Assembly: GCA_040902105.1 (NCBI GenBank)
Contig: JBBDXW010000069.1
Location: forward strand, 5,828-69,827
DNA length: 64,000 bases
DNA from: IDS-8 sp040902105
GTDB taxonomy: Bacteria > Pseudomonadota > Gammaproteobacteria > Steroidobacterales > Woeseiaceae
Direction: 5' to 3'
Below are positions 53,436 through 61,667 of this stretch, piece after piece (position 1 is the stretch's first letter; the number at the start of each line of letters is the position of its first letter). Both the position numbers and the translations under genes were made by a program. Below the pieces are notes generated by a model. That model saw only the letters and a list, made by a program, of their open reading frames with translations. It did not search any database and was not told the origin of the DNA.

Positions 53436-53495
53436 ATGAAAAAGACCCGATTAACCCGGGCTCGGTGGATCGGGGCCTTGCAAATTACCCGATGA
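53436..53495 (+). CDS. Possible 19-residue small ORF ahead of a hairpin
   Basis: The frame MKKTRLTRARWIGALQITR ends in TGA, one base before the GC hairpin. The N-terminal pattern (MKKxRxT...IGxL) recalls the start of IS3-type transposase OrfA, so it may be the remnant of an insertion. A leader peptide is an alternative. There is only a weak purine tract (GTGGGAAAATAG) upstream. Evidence is thin. Confidence 0.22.
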   Translation: MKKTRLTRARWIGALQITR

Positions 53496-53496
53496 T

Positions 53497-53520
53497 GGCC
53501 CCGGTCTTGCGACCGGGGCC
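53497..53520. terminator. Perfect 10-bp GC hairpin (GGCCCCGGTC-TTGC-GACCGGGGCC)
   Basis: The 10-nt arms at 53497-53506 and 53511-53520 are exact complements with a TTGC loop. Such a stem should stop or pause polymerase, but no T-run follows on the + strand, so it is a weak intrinsic terminator candidate. It starts one base after the stop of the small frame at 53436-53495. Confidence 0.4.
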
Positions 53521-53788
53521 GTACCTTCCGTGGTCCGGGCAGCAGGCCGAAGCCGGCGGGCCTTCCCTGGCCCTTGCCCGCCCTGGCGTTCGGCGTCTCA
53601 CCGCCTGCGCCCGGGCGTGACGCCCGGCACCGTCAGAGTGCCACGGGCGACCAACCGCTGTGGCGCCTGTTACTGGATGTTGGGCGCACAAATATATGGG
53701 ACAGTTGGCAATGGACGCCTTCAGCCAGACCGGCCTCGAGGCACAAACGAATCGCGCCTGCCGCGGTCTTAACGTTTAGAGGTGAGCA

Positions 53789-54226
53789 ATGATCGGCTTG
53801 CTGCAGCGGGTCGCGGAGGCCAGCGTTTCGGTCAGCGGCGACGTCGTTTCAGCCATTGGCCCCGGCCTTCTGGTTCTCGTGGCCGTGAAGCGCGACGACT
53901 CGACGGCTGACGTCGAGAGACTGGCGGAACGAATCCTGACGTACCGGGTCTTTGCCGACGACCAGGGGCGAATGAACCGGAGCCTGACGGATCTGTCCCT
54001 TGACCTGCTGCTGGTGCCCCAGTTCACGCTGGCCGCCGACACGCGCAAGGGCAGGCGGGCAAGTTTTACCGGTGCGGCCAGTCCTGACGCCGGACGCAGA
54101 TATTTCGACCTGATGCTCGAGTTATGCCGCGATCGCGTGCCCGGCGTTGCAAGTGGAATATTCGGTGCCGATATGCAAGTCGCGCTGGTAAACGATGGTC
54201 CGGTTACGTTCTGGCTCGAGTCCTGA
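53789..54226 (+). CDS. dtd: D-aminoacyl-tRNA deacylase
   Basis: A 145-residue proofreading enzyme that removes D-amino acids (and glycine from tRNA-Ala) from charged tRNA. The active-site motifs are PQFTLAAD near residue 78 (usually SQFTLxAD, so Pro here is a small deviation) and NDGPVTFWLES at the end, which contains the cross-subunit GP motif. A GAGGTGAGCA ribosome site precedes the ATG. tatABC lies downstream. Confidence 0.96.
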   Translation: MIGLLQRVAEASVSVSGDVVSAIGPGLLVLVAVKRDDSTADVERLAERILTYRVFADDQGRMNRSLTDLSLDLLLVPQFTLAADTRKGRRASFTGAASPDAGRRYFDLMLELCRDRVPGVASGIFGADMQVALVNDGPVTFWLES

Positions 54227-54347
54227 GTGCGCTGTGACGAGAGTTCGGTTTTGTTGCGCCTGCAGGCGTATCATGAACATAATTCGACTGCTCGAAAAGC
54301 TCGTGTTTTTAGCAGATTAGAGGGGTTACGCCCCGGGAGTACAAAGG

Positions 54348-54584
54348 ATGTTATCCAACATCAGTCCAATTCAACTGCTGATCGTACTCGCGATTGTGCT
54401 GGCTATTTTCGGCACCAAGCGCTTGCGAACGCTCGGCTCGGACCTCGGCAGTGCGGTCAAGGGATTTCGCACGGCAGTCAGCGACGCCGACAAAGACTCC
54501 GCCGAGCAAATCGACGACAAATCCAAAGATGCGGATTTTGAGAACACACCTGTCGATGAGCCCAGAAAGCAAAACCGGGGCTAG
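54348..54584 (+). CDS. tatA: Sec-independent protein translocase subunit TatA
   Basis: A 78-residue protein with one short N-terminal helix (PIQLLIVLAIVLAIFG), the FGTKRLR hinge and an amphipathic helix (LGSDLGSAVKGFRTAV), then an acidic tail. TatA forms the oligomeric pore of the twin-arginine pathway. It is first in tatABC and begins 121 nt after dtd, with an AAGG site next to the ATG. The adjacent dctP has a likely Tat signal, so a local substrate exists. Confidence 0.95.
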   Translation: MLSNISPIQLLIVLAIVLAIFGTKRLRTLGSDLGSAVKGFRTAVSDADKDSAEQIDDKSKDADFENTPVDEPRKQNRG

Positions 54585-54665
54585 GAGTCTGCGCAGGAAA
54601 AGATCGCCCGATGTGCCGATCCACCGCGATCCGGCCCGTAACTTTCTGACGCCCGCGGAAGACTA

Positions 54666-55088
54666 GTGTCCGGAGTCGGCTTTTGGGAGCTGGTGCTTCT
54701 TTTTGCTATCGGGCTCATTGTTCTCGGCCCGGAGCGCCTGCCCAAGGTAGCGAGTCAACTCGGCAACTGGGTGGGTCAGGCACGCCGCATGACCCGCGTA
54801 TTGAGGCGTCAGCTCGAAGACGAACTCAATCTGGAAAAGGAACTGAATATCCGGCCACGGCCGCCGGTAAAATCATTGCCACAGAAACCGGCGAAGGAAC
54901 TCGACGACACCTATTCGCCGGCACATGACGCCGGCAGCCCCGGCAGCGGCGTGGGAGCCGCGGACCCAGGCAGCAACAACGACTTTGCCGATACGGATGT
55001 CCTCGATGAGCCGGTCAAAGGCGGGGCGAAAACAACCGTGGACGTTGTGACCCCCGACAGGAATAGCGCTGCCAAAAGCAACACGTGA
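54666..55088 (+). CDS. tatB: Sec-independent protein translocase subunit TatB
   Basis: A 140-residue protein with the TatB start (VSGVGFWELVLLFAIGLIVLGPERLP, quoted here as FWELVLLFAIGLIVLGPERL). The conserved Glu-8 type residue and LGPERLPKV hinge distinguish it from TatA. An amphipathic helix follows (QLGNWVGQARRM), then a low-complexity acidic tail. With TatC it forms the signal-peptide receptor. The start is GTG at 54666; its stop overlaps the tatC GTG as GTGA. Confidence 0.94.
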   Translation: MSGVGFWELVLLFAIGLIVLGPERLPKVASQLGNWVGQARRMTRVLRRQLEDELNLEKELNIRPRPPVKSLPQKPAKELDDTYSPAHDAGSPGSGVGAADPGSNNDFADTDVLDEPVKGGAKTTVDVVTPDRNSAAKSNT

Positions 55089-55870
55089 GCGATAGCAGAA
55101 AAAAAAAGGCGGAAGCTGGCAACGAAGAGCTCGCCGAAGGGTCACTGCTGTCGCATCTGATCGAACTCCGCGGACGCCTGCTGAAAATTGGCGCAGCGGT
55201 GGTGCTGGTGTTCATTGCGCTGCTGCCGTTTTCGCGAAGGATCTTTACGCTGGTCTCCGATCCTTTGCGGGAAGTGCTACCCGGCAACGCCCTGATTGCG
55301 ACGGCGGTAGCCTCGCCTCTTCTTACGCCTTTTAAATTGACGTTTTTCGTGGCGCTCTTTATTGCAATGCCGATCGTGCTTTACCAGGTCTGGGCATTTG
55401 TCGCGCCAGGACTCTATAAAAAAGAAAAGCGTTTCGCCATACCGCTGCTCGCGTCCAGTATTGTCCTTTTCTATCTCGGAATCACATTCGCCTACTTCCT
55501 GGTGTTTCCGCTGATGTTCGGCTTTTTCACGGCAATCGCGCCGGAGGGCGTCGAGGTTCAGACGGACATCGCGCAATTCCTCGATTTTGTCACGATGGTC
55601 GCCCTTGCCTTCGGCCTGGCGTTCGAAGTGCCGATAGCGGTTGTGCTGATCGTCTGGACCGGACTGGTCACCATCGAGAAACTCAGGCAGGCCAGACCGT
55701 ACGTATTTCTCGGGGCATTCGTTGTGGGTATGTTTCTCACGCCGCCCGACGTCTTCAGCCAGACCCTGCTGGCGGTGCCTGTCTACCTTCTTTACGAGCT
55801 CGGCATCGTGATGGCGAGAGTCTTCTCCGTCAGGAACGAACCGGAGCCGGGAGCCGAGCCCAGCGAATAG
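55085..55870 (+). CDS. tatC: Sec-independent protein translocase subunit TatC
   Basis: A 261-residue membrane protein with six helices. SLLSHLIELRGRLLKIG at the N-terminus is the conserved cytoplasmic segment that recognises the RR motif. LYQVWAFVAPGLYKKEKR is the first-loop signature, and LTPPDVFSQTLLAVPVYLLYE lies in helix 5-6 (LTPPDVFSQ shown as core). The GTG start overlaps tatB. It is the last gene of the tat operon. Confidence 0.96.
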   Translation: MSDSRKKKAEAGNEELAEGSLLSHLIELRGRLLKIGAAVVLVFIALLPFSRRIFTLVSDPLREVLPGNALIATAVASPLLTPFKLTFFVALFIAMPIVLYQVWAFVAPGLYKKEKRFAIPLLASSIVLFYLGITFAYFLVFPLMFGFFTAIAPEGVEVQTDIAQFLDFVTMVALAFGLAFEVPIAVVLIVWTGLVTIEKLRQARPYVFLGAFVVGMFLTPPDVFSQTLLAVPVYLLYELGIVMARVFSVRNEPEPGAEPSE

Positions 55871-56171
55871 TTCGCCCCTGGTGATCATAGTGAGCCGGGT
55901 GAGCGGAGTCCTCTCCGGCGCCCGAGCTTGTGCAGAGGTTCCCCAGGTTGCGCCCAAAATTCAATCGTGTTTAATGCCTTTGGATATCCGGGAGCACAAC
56001 GGGCGGTACCGGGCTGATACTTTTGCTGTTCACGAAGCCGATCAAGAAACTGATGGGCGGCATCGATTAGCGGAGACCGGGGCTTCGCAGATTCTGCACA
56101 GGCCGGCCCAAAAACAGAAAAACAATTCGACAGTTTGAACAAATGACAATACCCGGTTAAGGAGGTCGTGC
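55871..56171. other. tatC-dipeptidase intergenic region (301 bp) with orphan repeat ends
   Basis: No gene is seen. CTTGTGCAGA at 55927-55936 followed by GGTTCCCC, and TCTGCACAGG at 56093-56102, match the outer module of the REP-like doublets but without the GTAGGAGCCCGCC cores. They look like decayed copies. The right end carries a near-perfect ribosome site (AAGGAGG at about 56159-56165) for the next gene. Confidence 0.55.
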
Positions 56172-57995
56172 ATGAGAATAGTTGCATTTTGCGGCGTCGT
56201 TGCGTTGGCCATCGTCGGCTGCGACGCGGGTGTGGATGGCAATGGCGGCAAGGCCGCGGGAGCGTCCCGGGATGAAACCGCAGACCAGTTCGTCGGGCGA
56301 ATCAACGCCGAACTCAAAGAGTTGAGTACGGAACTCGGCGCGGCAGGCTGGGTCCGTGCAACCTATATCACCCATGACACCGCGACACTGGATTCCCTGG
56401 CGAATCAGAAATATTCGGCCTGGCACAGCCGTTCGGTCGCCGAATCGCTCAAGTACGCCGACCAGGACCTCGCGCCTGAAACGGCCAGAGCGCTGAACCT
56501 GCTCAAACTCGGAACGTCGGAGCCCGCGCCCGACGACCCCGCGAAGCGCAGGGAACTTTCAGAGATTACGACGGAACTGGCGGGCATGTACGGTGAGGGA
56601 AAATACTGTCCCGGGGACGGCCGTGAATGTCTCGCGCTGGGCGAACTCGAGGAAATCATGGCCCAAAGCCGCGATTACGACGAAAACCTCGAGGCCTGGG
56701 TCGGATGGCGCACCGTGTCGCCGCCGATGCGCGACAAGTACCGGCGATTTGCGGAACTGGCGAACGAAGGAGCGACCGAGCTCGGGTTTGCCGATCTCGG
56801 CGAAATGTGGCGCTCCGGTTACGACATGAGCCCGGCGGAATTCGAACAGGAATCGTTGCGCCTGTGGAACCAGGTCAAGCCGCTTTACGACGCGCTGCAC
56901 TGTCACGTTCGCGCGCAGCTTGCGGAACATTACGGCGAGGACAAGGTGCCGCTGGATGAGCCGATTCCGGCACACCTGCTCGGCAACATGTGGGCGCAGG
57001 ACTGGTCCAATATTTACGACCTGCTCGAACCTTACCACGGTGTCGCGGATCTCGACGTCGACAAGGCGCTGACGGAACAGGAGTACACGCCGCAGCAGAT
57101 GGTCCGCTCGGCAGAGCAGTTTTACGTCTCGCTCGGGCTCCCGGAATTGCCGGCAACCTTCTGGGAACGGTCGCTCTTCACCAAGCCGGAGGATCGCGAG
57201 GTTATCTGCCACGCCAGCGCGTGGGGACTCGACGGCGGCAAGGACCTGCGCATCAAGATGTGCATCAAGGGGACGTTTGAAGATCTGCGCACGATCTATC
57301 ACGAGCTTGGACACAATTTCTACCAACGTGCCTACAGCGGCCAGCCGCCGGTCTTTCAGGGGGGCGCGCATTCCGGATTTCACGAAGCCATCGGCGACAC
57401 GGTCACTCTTTCGATGACCCCTGCATACCTGGAGCAGGTCGGCCTCATATCGGCGGCAACGGACAGCAAGGAAGCTGTAATAAACCGCCAGATGGTGCAG
57501 GCACTCGACAGCATCGCGTTTCTGCCATTCGGCAAGCTGGTCGACGAATGGCGCTGGGGCGTTTTTTCGGGGCAGATAAAACCGGAGGATTACAACAAGG
57601 CATGGTGGGAATTGCATACGCGTTATCAGGGGATCGTGCCGCCGGTCGAGCGCACCGAGGAACAGTTCGATCCCGGCGCCAAATACCACATTCCCGGCAA
57701 CACGTCTTACACGCGGTACTTCCTGGCCCGCATCCTGCAATTCCAGTTTCAGCGTGCGCTGTGCGAAACCGCAGGGTATGAAGGCCCGCTGCACGAGTGC
57801 TCGATTTATGGCAGCAAAGCGGCCGGCGAAAAACTGCAGGCGATGCTTGACGCCGGCGCCAGCGAACCCTGGCAGGATACGCTGGCGAAGCTGACCGGTA
57901 CGCGGCAGATGGATGCGTCGGCAATCATCGACTATTTTCAGCCGTTGATGACCTGGCTCGAGGAACAGAATAAGGGTCGTAGCTGCGGCTGGTGA
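56172..57995 (+). CDS. M2-family (angiotensin-converting-enzyme-like) zinc dipeptidyl carboxypeptidase, lipoprotein
   Basis: A 607-residue peptidase. A lipoprotein signal ends at Cys in AIVGCDAG near residue 17, so the protein is predicted to be anchored to the outer or inner membrane facing the periplasm. The zinc site is His377-Glu378-Leu-Gly-His381 (HELGH) with Glu405 24 residues on in HEAIGD, the ACE spacing. YTRYFLARILQFQFQRALC near the C-terminus is the conserved M2 block. Its probable role is trimming dipeptides from imported peptides. The HerA-like gene follows after 7 nt. Confidence 0.94.
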   Translation: MRIVAFCGVVALAIVGCDAGVDGNGGKAAGASRDETADQFVGRINAELKELSTELGAAGWVRATYITHDTATLDSLANQKYSAWHSRSVAESLKYADQDLAPETARALNLLKLGTSEPAPDDPAKRRELSEITTELAGMYGEGKYCPGDGRECLALGELEEIMAQSRDYDENLEAWVGWRTVSPPMRDKYRRFAELANEGATELGFADLGEMWRSGYDMSPAEFEQESLRLWNQVKPLYDALHCHVRAQLAEHYGEDKVPLDEPIPAHLLGNMWAQDWSNIYDLLEPYHGVADLDVDKALTEQEYTPQQMVRSAEQFYVSLGLPELPATFWERSLFTKPEDREVICHASAWGLDGGKDLRIKMCIKGTFEDLRTIYHELGHNFYQRAYSGQPPVFQGGAHSGFHEAIGDTVTLSMTPAYLEQVGLISAATDSKEAVINRQMVQALDSIAFLPFGKLVDEWRWGVFSGQIKPEDYNKAWWELHTRYQGIVPPVERTEEQFDPGAKYHIPGNTSYTRYFLARILQFQFQRALCETAGYEGPLHECSIYGSKAAGEKLQAMLDAGASEPWQDTLAKLTGTRQMDASAIIDYFQPLMTWLEEQNKGRSCGW

Positions 57996-58002
57996 GGCGT
58001 CC

Positions 58003-60438
58003 ATGTACGACTTCGAAAAACTCGGCGCGTTCTATCTGGGCAAGCGCGTCGACACCGACGCGAACTCGTTAACCGACGACCTGGTGCTGTACGACTCGCG
58101 GGATCTGACGACGCACGCGGTCATCATCGGCATGACCGGGTCCGGGAAGACAGGCCTTGGCATCGGGATGCTGGAAGAGGCGGCGCTGGATCATATCCCG
58201 GTCATCGCCATCGACCCCAAGGGCGACCTCGGTAACCTGCTGCTGACTTTTCCCGAGCTCAGGCCTGAGGATTTCCGGCCGTGGATCAACAGCCGCCAGG
58301 CCGCTGACCAGGGCATCACAGCGGATGAGCATGCGAAAGCAGAGGCCGCGCTGTGGAAGAAAGGGCTGGCGGACTGGGGCCAGGATGGCGGCCGCATCGC
58401 GAAACTGCGGGAAAGCACCGAGATGGCCATCTACACGCCCGGCAGCACCGCGGGCCTGCCAGTGTCGGTGCTGCAATCCTTCGCGGCGCCCGCGAATGAG
58501 CTTGTCGCGGACGTCGATCTCTATCGCGAGCGGATTCAGGCGACCGCCACGGGCCTGCTGTCCCTGGTGGGCATCGACACAGACCCTGTGACCAGTCGTG
58601 AGCACATTCTGTTGTCGAAAATACTCGATCACAACTGGGAACAGGCACGCGACCTCGACGTCGCAAATACGATTGCCGCGATCCAGAAGCCGCCGTTCGA
58701 TCGCGTCGGCGTAATGGCGCTCGATTCGTTCTATCCGTCCGGCGATCGCTTTACGCTGGCAATGAGGCTCAACAATCTCCTTGCGGCGCCGGGATTCGAG
58801 GCATGGATGCAAGGCGATGCCTTGAGCGCCGCGAAGCTGCTCTATACCGACAGCGGCAAGCCGCGCATCTCGATCATGTCGATTGCGCACCTGGCCGAAG
58901 CCGAACGCATGTTCTTTGTGTCGATGCTCCTGAACGAGCTGATTGCGTGGATGCGCTCCCAGCAGGGCACAACGAGCCTCAGGGCCATCCTCTATATGGA
59001 TGAGATTTTCGGCTACATGCCGCCGGTCGCCAATCCGCCGAGCAAGCAGCTGTTTCTGACGCTCCTGAAGCAGGCGCGAGCGTATGGCCTGGGGCTGGTG
59101 CTGGCCACCCAGAACCCGGTCGACCTCGACTACAAAGGCCTGTCGAACACGGGAACCTGGCTCATCGGTCGCCTGCAGACGGAACGCGACAAGGCGCGCG
59201 TGATGGAGGGACTGGAAGGCACAACTCACGGAGGACGCTTCGATCGCCAGAAGATGGAACGGACGCTTGCCGGGCTCGGCAAACGCCAGTTCCTCCTGCA
59301 CAACGTGCACGAAGACGAAGCGGTCGTCTTCGGCACCCGCTGGGCGATGTCGTACCTGGCCGGGCCCATGACCCGCGAGCAGATCAAGGCGCTCATGGCC
59401 GGAGCGGAACGGCCGGGTGCAGCGGAAAGCAAGGAAGAGAGCAGTAACAGGGAAGCCACGTTGCCGCCGGCCGCGACTGCGGGGGGCGACGCGCCGCTCT
59501 TGCCGCCCTCGATCCGGCAGTTCTATCTGTCGGCCGAAGGCACTGCCGAGGGTAAAGGGCTTGTCTATCACCCGCGCCTCCTCGCGGCGGCCGATATCGC
59601 ATTTTCATCGAGCCGCTATGGCATCGAGGAGCGGCGCGAACGCCTCTATACGCTCGAAATCGAAGACAACCCGGTCTCGGTCGACTGGGACAACGCCGAC
59701 CCGCTGCGGCTGGCCGCCGACAAAGTCACCGACAAGGCGGCGCCCGCGGCTACGTTCGCGGAATGTCCATCGGCGGCCGCAAACGCCGCAAACTACACGC
59801 AATGGGAAAAACGCTTCGGAAAATGGCTGCGCCAGAACGAATGCATTCGGCTGTTCAAAAGTGAAAGGTTTCGCTTGACGTCGAACCCCGAAGAAACCGA
59901 GGGCGAGTTCCGCGGGCGCTTGCAGCAGGCTGCCGCCGAAGAGCGCGATCAGTCAATCGGGAAAGTTCGCAAACGATATGCGACCAAAACGACGACGCTG
60001 GAGAATCGTCTACTGCGCGCACGCCAGGCGATCGAGCGCGAAGCCGGGCAATCGAACGAAAAGAGGCTCGATACCGCCGTGTCTTTCGGCACTGCAATTC
60101 TTGGCGCGGTCCTCGGGCGCAAGCGACTGTCTGCATCAACAGCAAGCCGCGTGGGCAGTGCTATCAGGAGCGCGAGCGGCGCCAGGAAACAGGCGTCGGA
60201 CGTCACCCGCGCCAGGGAAACGGAACAGAAGGTGCTGGCCGACCTCCGGCAACTGAATTCGGATCTCGAAGCAGAAGTGGCAGCACTCGACACTGCTTAC
60301 GAAGCCCAGGCAGAGGCGTTGACCGAGATCCTCATAAAGCCGAGGACAACTGACATACACCTGCCCTTGTTCGGTCTATTGTGGATGCCCTACCGCGACG
60401 CCGGCGACGGCAAACCCGAAGCAGCCTGGAAGGCATAG
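58003..60438 (+). CDS. HerA/VirD4-like P-loop ATPase (DUF853 family) with C-terminal coiled coil
   Basis: An 811-residue protein of unknown role. Walker A MTGSGKT is at residues 44-50 and Walker B RAILYMDEIFGYMPP near 330. The sensor-like region VLATQNPVDLDYKGLSNTGTW shows the FtsK/HerA class (core quoted: LATQNPVDLDYKG). Residues ~510-620 form a second domain. From ~630 on, a long Arg/Glu-rich coiled coil is interrupted by a short hydrophobic stretch (AVSFGTAILGAVLG). HerA homologues are hexameric DNA pumps. No NurA-like nuclease is adjacent. Confidence 0.82.
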   Translation: MYDFEKLGAFYLGKRVDTDANSLTDDLVLYDSRDLTTHAVIIGMTGSGKTGLGIGMLEEAALDHIPVIAIDPKGDLGNLLLTFPELRPEDFRPWINSRQAADQGITADEHAKAEAALWKKGLADWGQDGGRIAKLRESTEMAIYTPGSTAGLPVSVLQSFAAPANELVADVDLYRERIQATATGLLSLVGIDTDPVTSREHILLSKILDHNWEQARDLDVANTIAAIQKPPFDRVGVMALDSFYPSGDRFTLAMRLNNLLAAPGFEAWMQGDALSAAKLLYTDSGKPRISIMSIAHLAEAERMFFVSMLLNELIAWMRSQQGTTSLRAILYMDEIFGYMPPVANPPSKQLFLTLLKQARAYGLGLVLATQNPVDLDYKGLSNTGTWLIGRLQTERDKARVMEGLEGTTHGGRFDRQKMERTLAGLGKRQFLLHNVHEDEAVVFGTRWAMSYLAGPMTREQIKALMAGAERPGAAESKEESSNREATLPPAATAGGDAPLLPPSIRQFYLSAEGTAEGKGLVYHPRLLAAADIAFSSSRYGIEERRERLYTLEIEDNPVSVDWDNADPLRLAADKVTDKAAPAATFAECPSAAANAANYTQWEKRFGKWLRQNECIRLFKSERFRLTSNPEETEGEFRGRLQQAAAEERDQSIGKVRKRYATKTTTLENRLLRARQAIEREAGQSNEKRLDTAVSFGTAILGAVLGRKRLSASTASRVGSAIRSASGARKQASDVTRARETEQKVLADLRQLNSDLEAEVAALDTAYEAQAEALTEILIKPRTTDIHLPLFGLLWMPYRDAGDGKPEAAWKA

Positions 60439-60439
60439 T

Positions 60440-60462
60440 CCGCATTATTCATGAATAAGGCG
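60440..60462. repeat. Compact copy of the ATTATTCATGAA palindrome
   Basis: TTATTCATGAATAA at 60445-60458 is a perfect 14-nt palindrome flanked by CCGC and GGCG. It shares GCATTATTCATGAA with both arms of the inverted repeat at 36820-36871, as though the two arms had been joined without their spacer. It lies directly after the HerA-like stop codon. Confidence 0.7.
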
Positions 60463-60497
60463 ACCGGAGGTTTGCGCGGAGAAGTCAGTAATCCTTT

Positions 60498-61595
60498 TTA
60501 TTGCCCCAGACAGATGCCGGCATAGGCCAGCGTTTCCCCGGCGTTCTCGAGCTGGCATTGATTCTCGTAGGTGTTGCCGTCCAGCCCGCACACCGGCTGG
60601 TACTCCCGCGGACAGTTCTTTCCCTGTGATTCACACAGTCCCGCATGCAGTATGCGCGCGCCGCTCCGTTCAGCCTGGCAGGCATTGCCGTAGGTCGTGT
60701 CGTCGTCGCCGCACACCGGAACGTACATGCCAGGACAGGGCCTGACGTTGCAGGCGCCTTCGGTAAAAGTCGTAACACCGGCGGCCTCCGCCTGACAGGC
60801 GTTGTCGTAGGTCTGGCCGTCGGGACTGCAGACCGGCACGTATATCCCGGGACAGTTGGCGACGTTGCAGGCGCCCTGGCGCTGCACCGGAATACGCTCG
60901 AGTTCCGCTTCGCAGCGGTTTCGATAGGTCCGCGCGTTCATGCCGCAAACCGGCTCGAAAATGTCCGGGCAGCCATGGTCCGCGCATGTACCCGGGCTCG
61001 CGACTTCGACACCGGCACGTTCGGCCCGGCAGGCATTGCTGTAGGTGTTGTCATCAACCCCGCAGACCGGCGCGAAATCCTCGGGACACGGTTCGTCTGC
61101 ACCTCCGCACATGCCCTCGGAAGCGATCTCTACACCGGACGCTTCAGCAAAGCAGGCGTTGCTGTAGGTATTTCCGTCGGCACCGCAAACCGGCTCGAAC
61201 TCGCCGCCGCAGGCCGCCGCCTCCGGACACAATCCCCTGGATTGCACTTCGACCCGGGCTTCTTCCGCAACGCAGGCGTTGCCGTAGGTCTTACCGTCGA
61301 CACCGCAGACGGGGTCGATTTCATCGGTGCAGGCCGTCTGCGCCACATCCGGGTCTTCTGCGCCGGGACATTCGCCCCGGGACGCAACCTCTACACCGTC
61401 CCGACGCGCGACACAGTCGTTGCTGTAGGTCTCACCATCAACGCCGCACACGGGATCGTACTGCATGGTGCAGGCCACCTCGTCGGAAGCCTGCGCAAAG
61501 ACGGCACCCAGGTCGACCTGCGCTGCGTTGTCTGCCGCAGAGCCATCCGGGGGCATTGCGAACAAAACAGCCAGCATGTAGATAGTCTTTTTCAT
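60498..61595 (-). CDS. Secreted protein of eight tandem Kazal-type inhibitor modules
   Basis: A 365-residue protein with a signal segment (MKKTIYMLAVLFAMPPDGSA) followed by eight modules of the pattern C-x7-C-(G/S)-x4-T-Y-x-N-x-C-...-C. Kazal modules inhibit serine proteases by a loop after the first cysteine here. Counting two residues on from that cysteine, the P1 residues are Met, Asp, Gly, Glu, Asp, Gly, Gly and Arg. Every module has four cysteines, lacking the classical C1 and C5 that pair with each other. The frame opens at 61625, but the ATG at 61595 gives the signal peptide. Protease inhibition is inferred. Confidence 0.9.
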   Translation of the reverse strand: MKKTIYMLAVLFAMPPDGSAADNAAQVDLGAVFAQASDEVACTMQYDPVCGVDGETYSNDCVARRDGVEVASRGECPGAEDPDVAQTACTDEIDPVCGVDGKTYGNACVAEEARVEVQSRGLCPEAAACGGEFEPVCGADGNTYSNACFAEASGVEIASEGMCGGADEPCPEDFAPVCGVDDNTYSNACRAERAGVEVASPGTCADHGCPDIFEPVCGMNARTYRNRCEAELERIPVQRQGACNVANCPGIYVPVCSPDGQTYDNACQAEAAGVTTFTEGACNVRPCPGMYVPVCGDDDTTYGNACQAERSGARILHAGLCESQGKNCPREYQPVCGLDGNTYENQCQLENAGETLAYAGICLGQ

Positions 61596-61667
61596 GTCGT
61601 TTACAGTTACAGACTTCGCTGTCATTAGATCAACACGGTCGCTGCAGGTTCGGGCGGATCATCAAAT

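Larger units (their letters stand above)
53258..53788. other. dctP-dtd intergenic region (531 bp)
   Basis: No gene of normal size is supported. It contains an inverted pair TTCCCAC (53394-53400) and GTGGGAA near 53424, the small frame at 53436-53495 and a perfect GC hairpin at 53497-53520. The following ~240 nt is very GC-rich and repetitive to the eye, with several short CCGGC/GCCGG pairs. I could not match it to rnpB, ffs, ssrS or tmRNA. The end holds the dtd ribosome site (GAGGTGAGCA). Confidence 0.6.

Noticed and set aside
53521..53788. Structured RNA (rnpB, ffs, 6S or tmRNA) in the dctP-dtd gap
   Set aside because: None of the signature sequences of these RNAs could be found; only general GC richness suggests structure.
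58069..59571. 500-residue antisense frame in the HerA-like gene
   Set aside because: The P-loop ATPase motifs are on the plus strand; the antisense product is His/Arg-rich and without family features.
60645..61628. 327-residue open frame antisense to the Kazal gene
   Set aside because: It is a shadow produced by the repeated Kazal coding units; its valine/arginine repeats simply mirror the cysteine modules.
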